Assembly: GCA_964242415.1 (NCBI GenBank)
Contig: CAXTAT010000003.1
Location: 1-64,000 of the forward strand
Reading direction: 5' to 3'
Source of the DNA: DASWOJ01 sp964242415
Lineage (GTDB): Bacteria; Pseudomonadota; Alphaproteobacteria; Acetobacterales; Acetobacteraceae
Length of the DNA stretch: 64,000 bases
Below the pieces are notes generated by a model, which worked only from the letters and a program-made list of their open reading frames with translations, searched no databases and was not told the origin of the DNA. Both the position numbers and the translations under genes were made by a program. Positions 51,328 through 59,850 of this stretch are shown here, piece after piece. Each line of letters opens with the position of its first letter. Position 1 is the first letter of the stretch.

Positions 51328-52065
51328 TCAGAACGGCAAGAGTATGTCCAGCAACTGCTGCCCATAGCGCGGACGCTGCACGTCGCTGATCTGGCCGCGC
51401 CCGCCATAGGCGATGCGCGCCTCCGCCATGCGGTCGTGCTGCACCGTGTTGTCGCTGGCGATGTCTTGCGGGCGGATGACGCCGCTGACCTGCAGCTCCC
51501 GCAGCTCGCTGTTCACCCGCACCTCCTGCCGGGCGGCGACGGCCAGGTTGCCGTTGGGCAGGCACTGCGTGATCACGCCCGCCAGCCGCAGCGTCACGGT
51601 TTCCGCCCGCTGGATCGCCCCGGTGCCGGTCGCGTTCCCCGTGCTGCTGGCCGACACAAGCTGGCTGACGTTGGCGGCCTTGGCCAGCATCTTGGGGATG
51701 GTCGCCTCCAGGCCGAACAGGTTGGGCAGGCCCATGCTCTCCGCCCCGGTGCGGCCCTCGCTGCTTTTGTTGCTCAGGTTGGCGCTGTCGGTGATGCTGA
51801 CCAGGATGGTCACGATGTCGCCCACCTGCGCCGCCCGCTGGTCCTTGAAGAACGCGCGGCTGCCGGAGCGCCACAGGCTGTTCGCCTCGGCCGGAGCGGT
51901 CTGCAGCCGCGGCATCGGCAAGCTGATCGGACGGTAGGACGGGTCTGCCGTGGGGTCGCCGGGCTGGGTCATGCCCGGCGGCCGGCCGATCTCCGACAAC
52001 TGCGTCAGCGTGCCGCAGCCGGGCAGCAGCAGCGCCAGGCCCAGGGCAGGCAGCACGCGCCTCAT
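51328..52065 (-). CDS. flgH: flagellar L-ring lipoprotein FlgH
   Basis: A 245-residue outer-membrane ring protein. The N-terminal lipobox is LLLPGCGTL. Family stretches are SLWRSGSRAFFKDQRAAQVG, DIVTILVSITDSANLSN, EVRVNSELRELQVSGVIRPQ, DIASDNTVQHDRMAEARIAYGGRG (in part) and the ending LDILLPF. Its ATG overlaps the flgA stop (ATGA at 52062-52065). Confidence 0.95.
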   Translation of the reverse strand: MRRVLPALGLALLLPGCGTLTQLSEIGRPPGMTQPGDPTADPSYRPISLPMPRLQTAPAEANSLWRSGSRAFFKDQRAAQVGDIVTILVSITDSANLSNKSSEGRTGAESMGLPNLFGLEATIPKMLAKAANVSQLVSASSTGNATGTGAIQRAETVTLRLAGVITQCLPNGNLAVAARQEVRVNSELRELQVSGVIRPQDIASDNTVQHDRMAEARIAYGGRGQISDVQRPRYGQQLLDILLPF

Positions 52066-52994
52066 CGCGCGGCCAGCCGGGACAGGGTGGGCTGCGACCC
52101 CGGCACGACCCGGCCGCGCCCGGGTCCGGTCACCTCGGCCTCCACGATCACGCGGGACGCCGGGTTCACGACGTGCACGCGCTCGCCCAGCCCGGCCGCC
52201 TCGGTGGCGACGCCGGTCGCCGTCAGTTGCAGGCCCGGCGTGTCCAGCGCCAGCAGCATCGGCGTGCCCTTCTGCACCAGCACCGGCCGGCCGAGATCGA
52301 CCAGCAGGATCGGCTGGCCCGGCTGCACGGGATGGCGCAGCGCCTGCCCGACGGCCTCGGCTGCGGCGCGCACCACCTCGCCCCGGGCCAGGATGGCGCG
52401 CACCCGGGTCCATTGCAGGTCTGCGGCGGTGACGACATCCCCGGGCAGCATGCGGCGGCGGGGGACAGGCAGCTCCACCATCTCCTGCACCACGCCGGAC
52501 AGGCGCAGTTGGGTCAACGGGACGCCGTCGGCGGCGACCGACACCAGGGCGGTGAAGCGCCCGGTGCCGGCGTCGTATTCAAGTTGCGCGACCTCCAGCC
52601 CCGGCGCGGCGCCGATGGGCAGCATCGGCGTCGTGAAGCCCGGCAGGTCCAGGTCCGAATCCCGCGGCGCCCCGGCGGCAGCCAGGGCCGCGTGCAACGG
52701 CCCCAGCACGTCATCGCGGCCCAGAGCACGGCCGGGCCGGTCCAGCACAACGCGATCCGCGAGCGACGCCGGCCGCCAATCGACGCCGAACTGCCGGGCG
52801 ATGGCGGCCAGTTGCGGCGCCTCCACGGTGATGCGGTTGCCCGGCGCCGGCGCTGGCCCCAACGTGCGGTCCAGCCCGGCGTCGGCGAACAAGTCCGACA
52901 ACTGCACCACCGGGCCGGACAGGGTGGTGAACGGCTTGAGGGTAGCCGCGCCGGCTGGCAGGGCGAAGCAGGTTGCGAGAAGGATTGCTTTCAT
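52062..52994 (-). CDS. flgA: flagellar P-ring assembly chaperone FlgA
   Basis: A 310-residue periplasmic chaperone needed for P-ring assembly. It has a signal peptide (AILLATCFALPAGAAT) and a long N-terminal region that probably contains an extra domain. The C-terminal SAF/FlgA domain follows: VPRRRMLPGDVVTAADLQWT, VGQALRHPVQPGQPILLVDL and GLGERVHVVNPASRVIVEAE. At 310 residues it is longer than enterobacterial FlgA (about 220), as is usual in alphaproteobacteria. It sits between flgG and flgH. Confidence 0.9.
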   Translation of the reverse strand: MKAILLATCFALPAGAATLKPFTTLSGPVVQLSDLFADAGLDRTLGPAPAPGNRITVEAPQLAAIARQFGVDWRPASLADRVVLDRPGRALGRDDVLGPLHAALAAAGAPRDSDLDLPGFTTPMLPIGAAPGLEVAQLEYDAGTGRFTALVSVAADGVPLTQLRLSGVVQEMVELPVPRRRMLPGDVVTAADLQWTRVRAILARGEVVRAAAEAVGQALRHPVQPGQPILLVDLGRPVLVQKGTPMLLALDTPGLQLTATGVATEAAGLGERVHVVNPASRVIVEAEVTGPGRGRVVPGSQPTLSRLAAR

Positions 52995-53003
52995 GATTTC
53001 GCC

Positions 53004-53789
53004 CTACCGCAGGTTGGTCAGGGTGGACTGCATCTGGTCCGCCGCCGTAATAACTTTGCTGTTCATCTCGTAGGCCCGCTGCGCGCTGATCAGGTTGGTG
53101 ATCTCCGTCACGACGTTGACGTTCGACGTCTCGACGAACCCCTGCATCACGCTGCCGAACCCCGGCGACGCCGGCACCCCCGTCACCGCCGCCCCCGACG
53201 CCGAACTGGCCAGCAGCAGGTTCCCCCCCTGCGCCTCCAGCCCGGCATCGTTGGGGAACGTCGCAAGCTGCAAGGTCCCAACCGTCTGCGGCGCCGTCGT
53301 GCCGTCGATCTTGACCTGCACCTCCCCGGCGGCATTGATCGTCACATCCGTGGCATTCGTCGGCACGGTGATGCCCGGCGCCACCGGATAGCCGTCCGCC
53401 GTCACGATCTGCCCCTCCGGCGACAGGCTGAACGTGCCGTCTCGGGTATAGGCGGCATCCCCGCTCGGCAGCGTCACCTGGAACAGCCCGTTGCCCTTGA
53501 TCGCCAGGTCCAGGCTGTTGCTGGTCTGCTGCAGGCTGCCCTGCTCGTCGATCCGGTAGATCGCCGCCGTCTTCACCCCCAACCCGACCTGCGCGCCGGA
53601 GGGCACGACGGTGCCATTATCAGAACTGTTCGACCCGACCCGGCGCAGGTTCTGGTAGATCAGGTCCTGGAACTCCGCCCGCCGGCGCTTGAAGCCGGTG
53701 GTGGTCATGTTGGCGATGTTGTTGCTGATCACCTCCACGTTGGTCTGCTGCGCCTGCATGCCCGTGCCGGCGATGTCGAGGGAGCGCAT
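53004..53789 (-). CDS. flgG: flagellar distal rod protein FlgG
   Basis: A 261-residue axial protein. N-terminal MRSLDIAGTGMQAQQTNVEV and ISNNIANMTTTGFKRRRAEF are the classic FlgG opening. The middle has GNGLFQVTLPSGDAAYTRDG, and the end TNLISAQRAYEMNSKVITAA carries the C-terminal coiled-coil. It is full length. flgF precedes it with a 4-bp gap. Confidence 0.96.
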   Translation of the reverse strand: MRSLDIAGTGMQAQQTNVEVISNNIANMTTTGFKRRRAEFQDLIYQNLRRVGSNSSDNGTVVPSGAQVGLGVKTAAIYRIDEQGSLQQTSNSLDLAIKGNGLFQVTLPSGDAAYTRDGTFSLSPEGQIVTADGYPVAPGITVPTNATDVTINAAGEVQVKIDGTTAPQTVGTLQLATFPNDAGLEAQGGNLLLASSASGAAVTGVPASPGFGSVMQGFVETSNVNVVTEITNLISAQRAYEMNSKVITAADQMQSTLTNLR

Positions 53790-53793
53790 CGCC

Positions 53794-54534
53794 CTAGCTC
53801 CTCATCTGCGTCAGCTTGTCGATGGCAGATTGCCGGCGGTCGGACTCCGCCTGGACGAACTGCGTGGTGAACTGGAACTCCCGCATGTCGGTCATCATGC
53901 GCGTCATCTCCATTACCGGCTGCACATTGCTGTCCTCCACCGCGCCCTGCACCAGGTGCGGCGCGGCAACCGGGGTGGTGGGGCTGTCGGCGCGCAAGGT
54001 CCGTGCGCCCTCCGCCGTCATGCGGTTCGGGTCGTCCGGCTGCACCAGGCCGATCTGGCCAAGCCTGCCGTTCTGGCTGCTGACGGTGCCATCCGCCGTG
54101 ACGGTGATCATGCTGTCGGCGGCCGACAGGCGGATCGGCTGCCCGGCGCGGTCCAGCAGCGCATTGCCGTCCACATCCCCCAGCCGTCCATCCGGCAAGG
54201 GGGTGAAGTGCCCGGCCCGGGTCAGCCGCGGGCCGCGCGGCCCATCGACGGTGAAGAACCCGTTGCCCGACACGGCGAAGTCCAGCGGGTTGCCCGTATG
54301 CTGCAGCGGCCCGGCCTGCTGGTCCCGGTAGGTCGCGCGGTCCTGCATGAACGCGACCGTGCCGCCGCCCCGGGGCGAGTCCGTCCCGGTCTGCTTGCTG
54401 AGCCAGTCGCTGAACACCGTCCGCTCGGCCTTGAAGCCCGGGGTCCCGGCGTTGGCGAGGTTGGTGGCCGTCACGTCCAGCGCGCGTTGCTGGGCGATCA
54501 GGCGGGATAGGGCGATGTCGGTGGTCAGTTCCAT
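53794..54534 (-). CDS. flgF: flagellar proximal rod protein FlgF
   Basis: A 246-residue axial protein related to FlgG. Features are IALSRLIAQQRALDVTATNL, ANAGTPGFKAERTVFSDWL, the FAVSGNGFFTVDGPRGPRLT insert region, and the C-terminal NVQPVMEMTRMMTDMREFQF. I place the start at ATG 54534, which has a GGAGG site, because the frame upstream to 54570 runs into the promoter. It is first in the flgF-flgG-flgA-flgH-GT1 operon, behind a sigma-54 promoter. Confidence 0.93.
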   Translation of the reverse strand: MELTTDIALSRLIAQQRALDVTATNLANAGTPGFKAERTVFSDWLSKQTGTDSPRGGGTVAFMQDRATYRDQQAGPLQHTGNPLDFAVSGNGFFTVDGPRGPRLTRAGHFTPLPDGRLGDVDGNALLDRAGQPIRLSAADSMITVTADGTVSSQNGRLGQIGLVQPDDPNRMTAEGARTLRADSPTTPVAAPHLVQGAVEDSNVQPVMEMTRMMTDMREFQFTTQFVQAESDRRQSAIDKLTQMRS

Positions 54535-54565
54535 GGCGGCCTCCGGGCTTGGCTGCGGGGGGCAG

Positions 54566-54581
54566 AGCAAGCCGTGTGCCA
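54566..54581 (-). promoter_or_regulatory. sigma-54 promoter of the flgF operon
   Basis: On the minus strand TGGCAC-ACGGC-TTGCT is an exact match to TGGCAC-N5-TTGCW. It ends 31 bp before the flgF ATG, putting the transcription start about 20 bp upstream of the gene. This fits late-class rod/hook transcription by RpoN with FlbD/FliX-type control. Confidence 0.75.
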
Positions 54582-54670
54582 GGGCTGGCGGCCAGCAGCG
54601 ACGGGCGGTTTGTGCCGGGGCAGGGGGGTGCCCGGCGGAATCTGCCGGGTCAGATCGGCCTTGAACCTTT

Positions 54671-54696
54671 CATTAACCCCGCCCTGCCAGGTTGCC
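54671..54696 (+). promoter_or_regulatory. shared flagellar motif before fliL
   Basis: CATTAACCC-N8-CAGGTTGCC, ending 20 bp before the fliL ATG. The same arrangement is found before flgB (62446-62471). TTAACC is also the half-site recognised by CtrA in many alphaproteobacteria. Confidence 0.5.
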
Positions 54697-54716
54697 TCCA
54701 GCAAGAGGTGACCCGC

Positions 54717-55244
54717 ATGAGCACAGCCGAAGCAGCATTGGACGGCCCGGCCCCGAAACCCGGCAAGCGCAAGCTGCTGCTGATCCTGGTGCCCGTGCTG
54801 CTGCTGGGCGGCGGGGCCGGCGCCTGGTTCTCCGGCCTGCTGCCGCGCCTGCTCGGCCATGGCAGCGAGCATGTCGCCGAGGGGGAGCATGGCGCCGAGA
54901 AGGGCGAAAAGGGGGACAAGAAGGTCGCCGAGGCGACCCCCGCGCCCACGTTCCTCGAGCTGCCGGACATCGTGGCCAACCTGAATTCCGGCCGCCGCGC
55001 CGCCTTCATCAAGCTGAAGGCCAAGTTCGAGCTGTCCAGGCCGGAGGACGTGGCGCCCCTGCAGGCCGCCATGCCGCGCATCATCGACCTGTTCCAGTCC
55101 TACTTGCGCGAAATGCGCCCGGAGGAGCTGCGCGGCACCGCCGGGACCTACCGTCTGCGGGAGGAGCTGATCGCCCGCAGCAACATCGCCGCGCACCCGG
55201 CCCGGGTGCTGAACGTGCTGTTTACCGAGCTGCTGGTGCAGTAG
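54717..55244 (+). CDS. fliL: flagellar basal-body protein FliL
   Basis: A 175-residue single-pass inner-membrane protein that surrounds the stator. It has a short cytoplasmic segment, a membrane helix (KLLLILVPVLLLGGGAGAWF), a charged linker (EHVAEGEHGAEKGEKGDKK), and the FliL domain with FLELPDIVANLNSGRRAAFI and LRGTAGTYRLREELIARSN. The ATG at 54717 has AAGAGGTG upstream. The next gene is DUF6468; fliM, often found here, is absent. Confidence 0.93.
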   Translation: MSTAEAALDGPAPKPGKRKLLLILVPVLLLGGGAGAWFSGLLPRLLGHGSEHVAEGEHGAEKGEKGDKKVAEATPAPTFLELPDIVANLNSGRRAAFIKLKAKFELSRPEDVAPLQAAMPRIIDLFQSYLREMRPEELRGTAGTYRLREELIARSNIAAHPARVLNVLFTELLVQ

Positions 55245-55268
55245 CCGGCTCGACAAGGGAGACCCAGG

Positions 55269-55706
55269 ATGGGAACCGCGGATTGGGTGTTGGAATTGGT
55301 CTTAATCGTCCTGCTGGGCGTGACGCTGCTGCATGCCGTGCGGCTGGAGCGTGCGCTGGGGGTGCTGCGGCGGGACCGCTCCGCCCTGGGGGACGCTGTC
55401 GCCGGCTTTGACCTCAGCGCCCGGGCGGCCGAGCAGGGCATCGGCAAGCTGAACAGCCTGACCGGGGAGGCGGCGCAGCAAGTAGGCCGCAAGATCGAGC
55501 AGGCGAAGGCGCTGAAGGACGACCTGGCTTTCCTGGCGGAGCGCGGCGAGAGCCTGGCCAACCGGCTGGAGGCTGCCGTGCGGGCCGGCCGGGCAATGGA
55601 GGGGATGCGCAGCCCCGCCACCGCCGCCGCGCCCGCCGATGCGGGACCGCGCCCGCGCAGCGTTGCCGAACGCGACCTGCTGCAGGCGATGCGGGGTTCG
55701 CGGTGA
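55269..55706 (+). CDS. DUF6468 flagellar-operon protein
   Basis: A 145-residue protein with one N-terminal membrane helix (WVLELVLIVLLGVTLLHAV) and a coiled-coil cytoplasmic or periplasmic part (LERALGVLRRDRSALGDAVA; AAQQVGRKIEQAKALKDDLA). This family is found only in alphaproteobacterial flagellar operons next to motE. Its role is unknown; it may help stator or C-ring assembly. Its stop overlaps the GTG start of the next gene (GTGA). Confidence 0.8.
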   Translation: MGTADWVLELVLIVLLGVTLLHAVRLERALGVLRRDRSALGDAVAGFDLSARAAEQGIGKLNSLTGEAAQQVGRKIEQAKALKDDLAFLAERGESLANRLEAAVRAGRAMEGMRSPATAAAPADAGPRPRSVAERDLLQAMRGSR

Positions 55707-56479
55707 CCCGCCCGTCCTGGCTGCGCGTCCCGCGCCCGCGCCCGCTGCTGCTGGCCTGCGCCGTCATGGCCGTGCTGCTCGTGGTAAAGGCCCGGGAGGT
55801 CGTCCACGCATTCGGCGGCGCCCCCGCCGCGCTGCTGACCGCAAGCAGGGCCATGGTGCCCGGCGCCTATGCCGCCGCCCCGGTCGCTCCTCAGCCGGCC
55901 AAGGAGGTTGCCAAGGAGGCTCACAAGGCCGCTGCCGCCCCGCCTGTCACCGCCGCCCAGCCTGTCACCACCCCCCCTGTCACCGCCTCATCTACGGCCG
56001 CCCCGCCTGTGGCCGCCCCGCCGCCCGCCGATCCGCCAGTCAGCGACAGCGAACGCGCGCTGCTGCTGGACCTGCGCGCCCGGCGCACGCAGATGGAGGC
56101 GCAGGAGCAGGCGCTGTCCACCCGTGAGACCGTGCTGGCCGCGGCCGAGAAGCGCATGGCGGAACGGGTCGAGCAGTTATCCACCCTGCAGGCCCGGCTG
56201 GAGGCGCTGGACGGCACCAGGCGGGAGCGGGACGACGCGAACTGGCGCGGCCTGGTGAAGACCTACGAGACCATGCGTCCCCGTGACGCCGCCGCCATCC
56301 TGAACGACATGGACATGCCGGTGCTGCTGCAGGTGCTGGACCGCATGAAGGAGACCAAGGCAGCGCCCGTGCTGGCCGCGATGCTGCCCGACCGCGCCCG
56401 GTCGGCAACAGCGGGGCTGGCGGCCATGCGGACCCGGTCCACCGCGCCGCCTGCGGCACTCCCGGGGACGCCAGGATGA
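55703..56479 (+). CDS. MotE-like flagellar motility protein
   Basis: A 258-residue protein with one membrane helix near the N-terminus (LLLACAVMAVLLVVKA) and a Pro/Ala/Thr-rich linker (~65-110). A coiled coil follows (~112-180: LRARRTQMEAQEQALSTRET, LAAAEKRMAERVEQLSTLQA), then a C-terminal MgtE-N-type helical domain (LVKTYETMRPRDAAAILNDM, VLLQVLDRMKETKAAPVLAA). This order matches MotE, the periplasmic chaperone of MotC in Rhizobium. The GTG start is coupled to DUF6468, and the next gene starts inside its stop. Confidence 0.82.
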   Translation: MTRPSWLRVPRPRPLLLACAVMAVLLVVKAREVVHAFGGAPAALLTASRAMVPGAYAAAPVAPQPAKEVAKEAHKAAAAPPVTAAQPVTTPPVTASSTAAPPVAAPPPADPPVSDSERALLLDLRARRTQMEAQEQALSTRETVLAAAEKRMAERVEQLSTLQARLEALDGTRRERDDANWRGLVKTYETMRPRDAAAILNDMDMPVLLQVLDRMKETKAAPVLAAMLPDRARSATAGLAAMRTRSTAPPAALPGTPG

Positions 56480-59226
56480 ACCGGGTTCTGCGCCTTGCCC
56501 TGCTGGCCACAGCCCTGCCCATGGCGGCGCTGGCCCAGGAGGCCGCCGACGTGCACGTGATTGAACACCCCGGCTTCGGCCGCATCGTGTTCGAATTCCA
56601 GCAGCCGACCACGTACGACATGGTGCGGGAGGGCGACCGGGTGATGCTGGTGTTCGACGGGGCACCGTCCGTCGGGGCGCCCGGCAGGCCGCCGCGCAAC
56701 GTCCGCTCGATCCAGGGCGGGCACGGGTCGGCCACCCTTCTGCTGGTCCCGGGTGCGCGGGTGCACCCGGCAGGCGTCGGCAACCGTGTGATCGTTGACG
56801 TCATGGACCCTCCGGGTTCCCGCGCGTCGAAGCTGGCTGCCAGCCGACTGGGCCATGTGGAAGCAGCCCCGCAGCCAATCCCGCAGGCTGAAGCCCCGCC
56901 GGCAGCCGAGGCATCCGCATCCGAGCCGGCCCCGCCGGCGCCTCCGCAGCAGGGGGCGCTGCCGGATGCGGCTGCCACCCCCGCAGCGGCAGGATCGCCC
57001 GTCACGGCCGCGGGAGCGCCAGGGACGCTGGAGTCCATGGTGATCCCCTTCGAGGCTGGCGTGGGCGCGGCTGCATTCCGCCGGGGCAACCTGGCATTGA
57101 TCGTGTTCGACGGCGTGACGGCCATCGATGAGTCCCGGCTTCACCGCGTCCGCGGCTTTGCCGATGCCGGCGCGCACGCCCTCGCGGCCAGCACCGTGGT
57201 GCAGGTGCCGCTCGCCTCCGGAGCGGTCAGCCTGACCCGGGAGGCCAAGGGATGGCGGATTTCCCAGGCCGACCCAACCGGCAAGGCCGTGGAGCGTGCG
57301 CCGAGCGGTCCCGACATCCTGTTCAAGGTCGGGCAGCCCGGCCGTGTCGTCAGCGTCGCCGACCCGGGCACCGGCCAGATCCTGCTCGTCGGCACCGCCA
57401 ATCCCGCCGCCGGCCCAGTTGCGGGGCTTGCCACGGGTGGCAGCCTGCCAGGCGCCGGCGTGCTGCAAACCTGGGCCGGGGTCGCGGTCGAGCCGTTCTC
57501 GGATGACGTGATGCTGCGCCCGGCGCCAGACGGCTTCGTGCTGGCCGCATCCGGGGGAGCCATCCCCGCGCCGGACGCCACCCCGGTTCCGGCCGCGGCG
57601 CTGACCCGGCGGTTCGACTTCCCCGACCTGCCGGTCCCGGCCCTAGTGCGGCGTTTGCATGCCGCAGTGGCCAGCGCTGCCGAGGCAGCCCCCCGCGCCC
57701 GCACGCCGGGCCGCCTCACGGTGGCGCAGGCCATGCTGTCGCTCGGCCTCGCGGCGGAGGCGCAGTCCGTCCTGGCCTTGGTCGCGATCGACGACCCGGG
57801 GGCGGAGGCCAATCCGGATGCAGCCGGCCTGTCAGCCATTGCCGCGCTGCTGGCCGGGCGGATGGACGCAACCGGCGGCCTGGACAACCCGGCCCTGGAC
57901 GGCACCGCCGAAATCGCACTCTGGCGGGGCGTGCGTGACGCGATCCTCGGCCACGGGGCGGAGGCAGCCCGCAGCCTGCCCGGCCTGTTGCCGCTCGCGC
58001 TCGCCTACCCGCAACCGCTGCGCGACCGCGTGCTGCCGATCGTGGCCGAGGTCGCGGTCCTGGCCGATGCTCCCTCCGCGGCCGTGCTGCCGGACCTGCC
58101 CGGCCTCGGCCTCGCCCGCGCCATGCGGCAGGAGCGGCACGGCGAGGTCGATGCGGCCCTGGCAGGCTACGACGCCCTCACCGCTGGCCGTGATCAACTG
58201 GACCAGGTCCGGGCCGGCTCCCATGCCGTGGAGCTGCGGCTGGCGCAGGCACGCATCACGCCAGCCCAGGCCGCCACCACCCTGGCCCGGCAATTGGCGA
58301 CATGGCGCGGCGACGACCGGGAGCTTGCCGCACGGCTGCGCATCGGCGAGCTGCACGCCCAGGCCAAGGCATGGCGTCCGGCGCTGGACCTGCTGCGTGA
58401 GACGGAGACGCTGTTCCCTGACCGGCAAGCCGTCATTCACGCCCGCATGGTCGCGATGATGCGCGCCATGCTCACGGGCGACGGCGTGGATGTCGCGCCG
58501 CTGGACTTGGTGACGCTGGTCGCGGACTTCGCCGATTGCGTGCCGCCCGGCGCGGACGGCACGGCCCTGCTGACCGACAAGCTGCTGGCGCTGGACCTGC
58601 CGGCCCGTGCACGTCCGCTGTTGCAGGCCCGCCTGGCTGCAACCCCGCCCGGCCCGGTCCGCGCCGGCCTGGGCCACCACCTGGCGTCGCTGCAACTGGA
58701 TGATGGCGATGCCGCCGGGGCGGAACGCACCCTCGCCTCCACAGCCGCCGGGGGCCTGCCGGAGCGGCTGCAGGCGGAGCGTGACCTGTTGCTGGCGAAG
58801 GCGAAGGCGGCTCAGGGCGATCTGGCCGGCGCGACCGCGGGCCTGGCTGCCCTGGCCACAGCCGCAGCCGACGACCTGCGCGCAACCCTGCTGCAGCGCG
58901 CCGGGGACTGGCCCGGCAGCCTCGCCGCCCTGAACAGCCTGGCGGCAAGGCTTATCCCCGCCACAGGCCCGGTCCCGGACAGCTTGGGCGAGCTGGTGCT
59001 GCGCCAGGCCAGCGCCGCGGTGCAGGCCGGGGACCACGCTGGGTTGCGGGAGCTTGGGCAGCGCTACGCCGGACGTTTGACCGGACCGCGGGCCGACCTG
59101 TTCCACCTGCTGACGGCGGCGCCGGTCGGCGGCGTCGGCGACCTGCCCCGCGCCGCCGGCGAGATCGCCCTGGCCCGTGCCATCCCGGGCCGCTTGCAGG
59201 AGTTGACCACCAAGTCGCCGCCGTAA
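56476..59226 (+). CDS. large exported protein of the flagellar operon, AMIN-like plus TPR-like
   Basis: A 916-residue protein with a signal peptide (LALLATALPMAALAQE). A beta-strand-rich N-terminal region follows (DVHVIEHPGFGRIVFEFQQP, RNVRSIQGGHGSATLLLVPG, RVIVDVMDP) that resembles AMIN peptidoglycan-targeting domains. After a proline/alanine linker it has a second, similar beta region and a long helical C-terminal half (~400-915) with TPR-like repeats. Its start overlaps the motE-like stop (ATGA at 56476-56479), so it is certainly co-expressed with fliL. I do not know its function; a periplasmic scaffold for the motor is a reasonable guess. Confidence 0.7.
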   Translation: MNRVLRLALLATALPMAALAQEAADVHVIEHPGFGRIVFEFQQPTTYDMVREGDRVMLVFDGAPSVGAPGRPPRNVRSIQGGHGSATLLLVPGARVHPAGVGNRVIVDVMDPPGSRASKLAASRLGHVEAAPQPIPQAEAPPAAEASASEPAPPAPPQQGALPDAAATPAAAGSPVTAAGAPGTLESMVIPFEAGVGAAAFRRGNLALIVFDGVTAIDESRLHRVRGFADAGAHALAASTVVQVPLASGAVSLTREAKGWRISQADPTGKAVERAPSGPDILFKVGQPGRVVSVADPGTGQILLVGTANPAAGPVAGLATGGSLPGAGVLQTWAGVAVEPFSDDVMLRPAPDGFVLAASGGAIPAPDATPVPAAALTRRFDFPDLPVPALVRRLHAAVASAAEAAPRARTPGRLTVAQAMLSLGLAAEAQSVLALVAIDDPGAEANPDAAGLSAIAALLAGRMDATGGLDNPALDGTAEIALWRGVRDAILGHGAEAARSLPGLLPLALAYPQPLRDRVLPIVAEVAVLADAPSAAVLPDLPGLGLARAMRQERHGEVDAALAGYDALTAGRDQLDQVRAGSHAVELRLAQARITPAQAATTLARQLATWRGDDRELAARLRIGELHAQAKAWRPALDLLRETETLFPDRQAVIHARMVAMMRAMLTGDGVDVAPLDLVTLVADFADCVPPGADGTALLTDKLLALDLPARARPLLQARLAATPPGPVRAGLGHHLASLQLDDGDAAGAERTLASTAAGGLPERLQAERDLLLAKAKAAQGDLAGATAGLAALATAAADDLRATLLQRAGDWPGSLAALNSLAARLIPATGPVPDSLGELVLRQASAAVQAGDHAGLRELGQRYAGRLTGPRADLFHLLTAAPVGGVGDLPRAAGEIALARAIPGRLQELTTKSPP

Positions 59227-59289
59227 GATACAAAATCGTAATGATGGCCTGCTCCGCAATACGTGCGGCCCGCGCAAGCCTAAATTCAC

Positions 59290-59318
59290 TTGCTTTGCCG
59301 CCCCCCTAGCCCTATCTG
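59290..59318 (+). promoter_or_regulatory. candidate sigma-70 promoter of speD-speE
   Basis: TTGCTT (59290-59295) and TATCTG (59313-59318) are 17 bp apart, giving a leader of about 58 nt before the speD ATG. Confidence 0.5.
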
Positions 59319-59320
59319 AA

Positions 59321-59351
59321 CCCTTCTTGGCCCAAGGGTGCGATCCCGCAC
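59321..59351 (+). promoter_or_regulatory. possible structured leader of speD
   Basis: Two inverted repeats stand next to each other: CCCTT...AAGGG (59321-59338) and GTGCG-ATCC-CGCAC (59338-59351). They could form a hairpin pair in the 5' leader. I cannot match this to a known polyamine or SAM riboswitch by eye. Confidence 0.35.
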
Positions 59352-59382
59352 AACAGGCTATCTACTGGTTTGGGGGTACGTG

Positions 59383-59850
59383 ATGAACGCACTTGCTCAA
59401 CTGGGGATGGTCTCGGAACTTCCGAGCGAAAACCAGACGACGATTGCAAACTTTCCTTTCCTCGATGGTGAGGAAGGAAAAGACTACTTCGTTGAGAAGG
59501 ACGGCATGAAGTATGCCGGCATGCACCTTCTCGTGGATCTCTGGGGAGCGTCCAACTTGGGCGACCCGGCGTTGATCGACGCAGCGTTGCGCGATGCGGC
59601 GATCCGTGCCGGGGCGACGATCCTGCACAGCCACTTCCACCACTTCACCCCAAACGGGGGCGTGTCGGGCGTGGTCGTGCTGGCCGAAAGCCATATCTCA
59701 ATCCACACATGGCCGGAGCGCAACTTCGCTGCGGTGGACATCTTCATGTGTGGCGCCTGCAACCCGCATGACGCGATCCCAGTGCTGCAGGCCGCGTTCC
59801 ACCCCGAGCGGGTGGACCTGGACGAGCAGCGGCGCGGCCGCGTCTCCTAG
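59383..59850 (+). CDS. speD: S-adenosylmethionine decarboxylase proenzyme
   Basis: Makes decarboxylated SAM, the aminopropyl donor for spermidine. The 155-residue prokaryotic class 1 proenzyme is cut by itself between E102 and S103 in VVLAESHISIHTWPERNFAA to create the pyruvoyl group. GMHLLVDLWGASNLGD and DIFMCGACNP are the other conserved parts. ATG 59383 is chosen over an upstream in-frame start because of the family N-terminus and the preceding GGGGGT site. speE follows after 78 bp. Confidence 0.95.
   Translation: MNALAQLGMVSELPSENQTTIANFPFLDGEEGKDYFVEKDGMKYAGMHLLVDLWGASNLGDPALIDAALRDAAIRAGATILHSHFHHFTPNGGVSGVVVLAESHISIHTWPERNFAAVDIFMCGACNPHDAIPVLQAAFHPERVDLDEQRRGRVS

Noticed and set aside
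59321..59382. Known polyamine-gene leader element (speF type)
   Set aside because: Inverted repeats are present, but I could not match the sequence to that element, so no family is named.
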